5,487 bases of DNA from Actinomycetes bacterium (GTDB lineage: Bacteria > Actinomycetota > Acidimicrobiia > Acidimicrobiales > Palsa-688): NCBI GenBank assembly GCA_021815935.1, contig JAKAZH010000135.1, positions 1-5,487 of the forward strand, given 5' to 3'. A program made the position numbers and the translations under genes. How positions within the stretch are numbered: the first letter of the stretch is position 1; each line of letters begins with the position of its first letter. The notes beneath the pieces were generated by a model. The model saw only the letters and a list, made by a program, of their open reading frames with translations, did no database searches and was not told the origin of the DNA. This document shows, piece by piece, positions 5,430 through 5,487 of this stretch.

Positions 5430-5487
5430 GTGAGCGACGACCGTGAGCTTTTCGACATCCTCGATCGTGAGTTGGAGCGCCAGAACA
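5430..5487 (+). CDS. glyA: Serine hydroxymethyltransferase, first 19 codons (runs off the right edge)
   Basis: From GTG at 5430 the frame reads MSDDRELFDILDRELERQN to the window edge. This matches the N-terminal helix of serine hydroxymethyltransferases, where a D-x-E-L/I-x-x-E-x-x-R-Q pattern leads into the LELIASEN motif that would lie just past the edge. The enzyme is PLP-dependent and converts serine and tetrahydrofolate to glycine and 5,10-methylenetetrahydrofolate, the main source of one-carbon units. The start is chosen because the nearest upstream ATG (5422) gives only a three-codon frame ending at 5433 in another phase. The catalytic lysine and PLP site are outside the window, so the call rests on the N-terminus alone. 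It diverges from the 2H/GNAT gene with 57 bases between the starts. Confidence 0.8.
   Translation, partial: MSDDRELFDILDRELERQN

Noticed and set aside
5422..5433. Three-codon frame ATG-GAG-TTG-TGA overlapping the glyA start
   Set aside because: Too short to call. It would lie inside or before the expected transcription start, so it is probably not translated.

Overview
The window looks like a piece of a high-GC actinobacterial chromosome. The class II fructose-bisphosphatase closely resembles the mycobacterial type from its [16 protein letters not shown] start onward, no gene uses an ATG start, and two genes start directly behind a -10 box in the leaderless arrangement common in actinobacteria. 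An Acidimicrobiia-like or other deep-branching actinobacterium is possible, but that is only an inference. The window holds six genes, two of them cut by the window edges, packed tightly with no intergenic gap above about 65 bases. I see no RNA gene, mobile element or CRISPR array.

Left part (1-3319, minus strand): a probable three-gene operon read from right to left. It begins with a GT-C fold membrane glycosyltransferase of the GT39/ArnT-like kind (541 aa). After 36 bases comes a UDP-galactopyranose-mutase-like FAD oxidoreductase (510 aa) with a strong Shine-Dalgarno site. A zinc-ribbon protein follows, starting in a 4-base TTGA overlap with the flavoprotein stop and running off the left edge. 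The zinc-ribbon gene is easily missed because it is truncated and starts with TTG. The set suggests lipid-linked sugar transfer at the cell envelope, but the substrate cannot be read from sequence.

Middle (3320-4390): a 63-base divergent promoter region separates the glycosyltransferase from glpX on the plus strand. It carries two opposed -10 boxes and a perfect 6-base inverted repeat that could be an operator. GlpX is the gluconeogenic fructose-1,6-bisphosphatase with its five expected metal ligands in place.

Right part (4391-5487): converging on glpX with only 16 bases between stops is an unusual two-domain protein, a 2H phosphoesterase (LigT/2'-5' RNA ligase-like, two HxT motifs) fused to a GNAT acetyltransferase. 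A 57-base divergent region then leads to the first 19 codons of glyA (serine hydroxymethyltransferase) on the plus strand.

The most interesting points are the 2H-phosphoesterase/GNAT fusion, the matching TANNNT-N6-GTG start architecture of glpX and glyA, the inverted repeat in the first divergent promoter region, and the uncharacterised glycosyltransferase/flavoprotein/zinc-ribbon operon. Nothing here proves a wholly new system.
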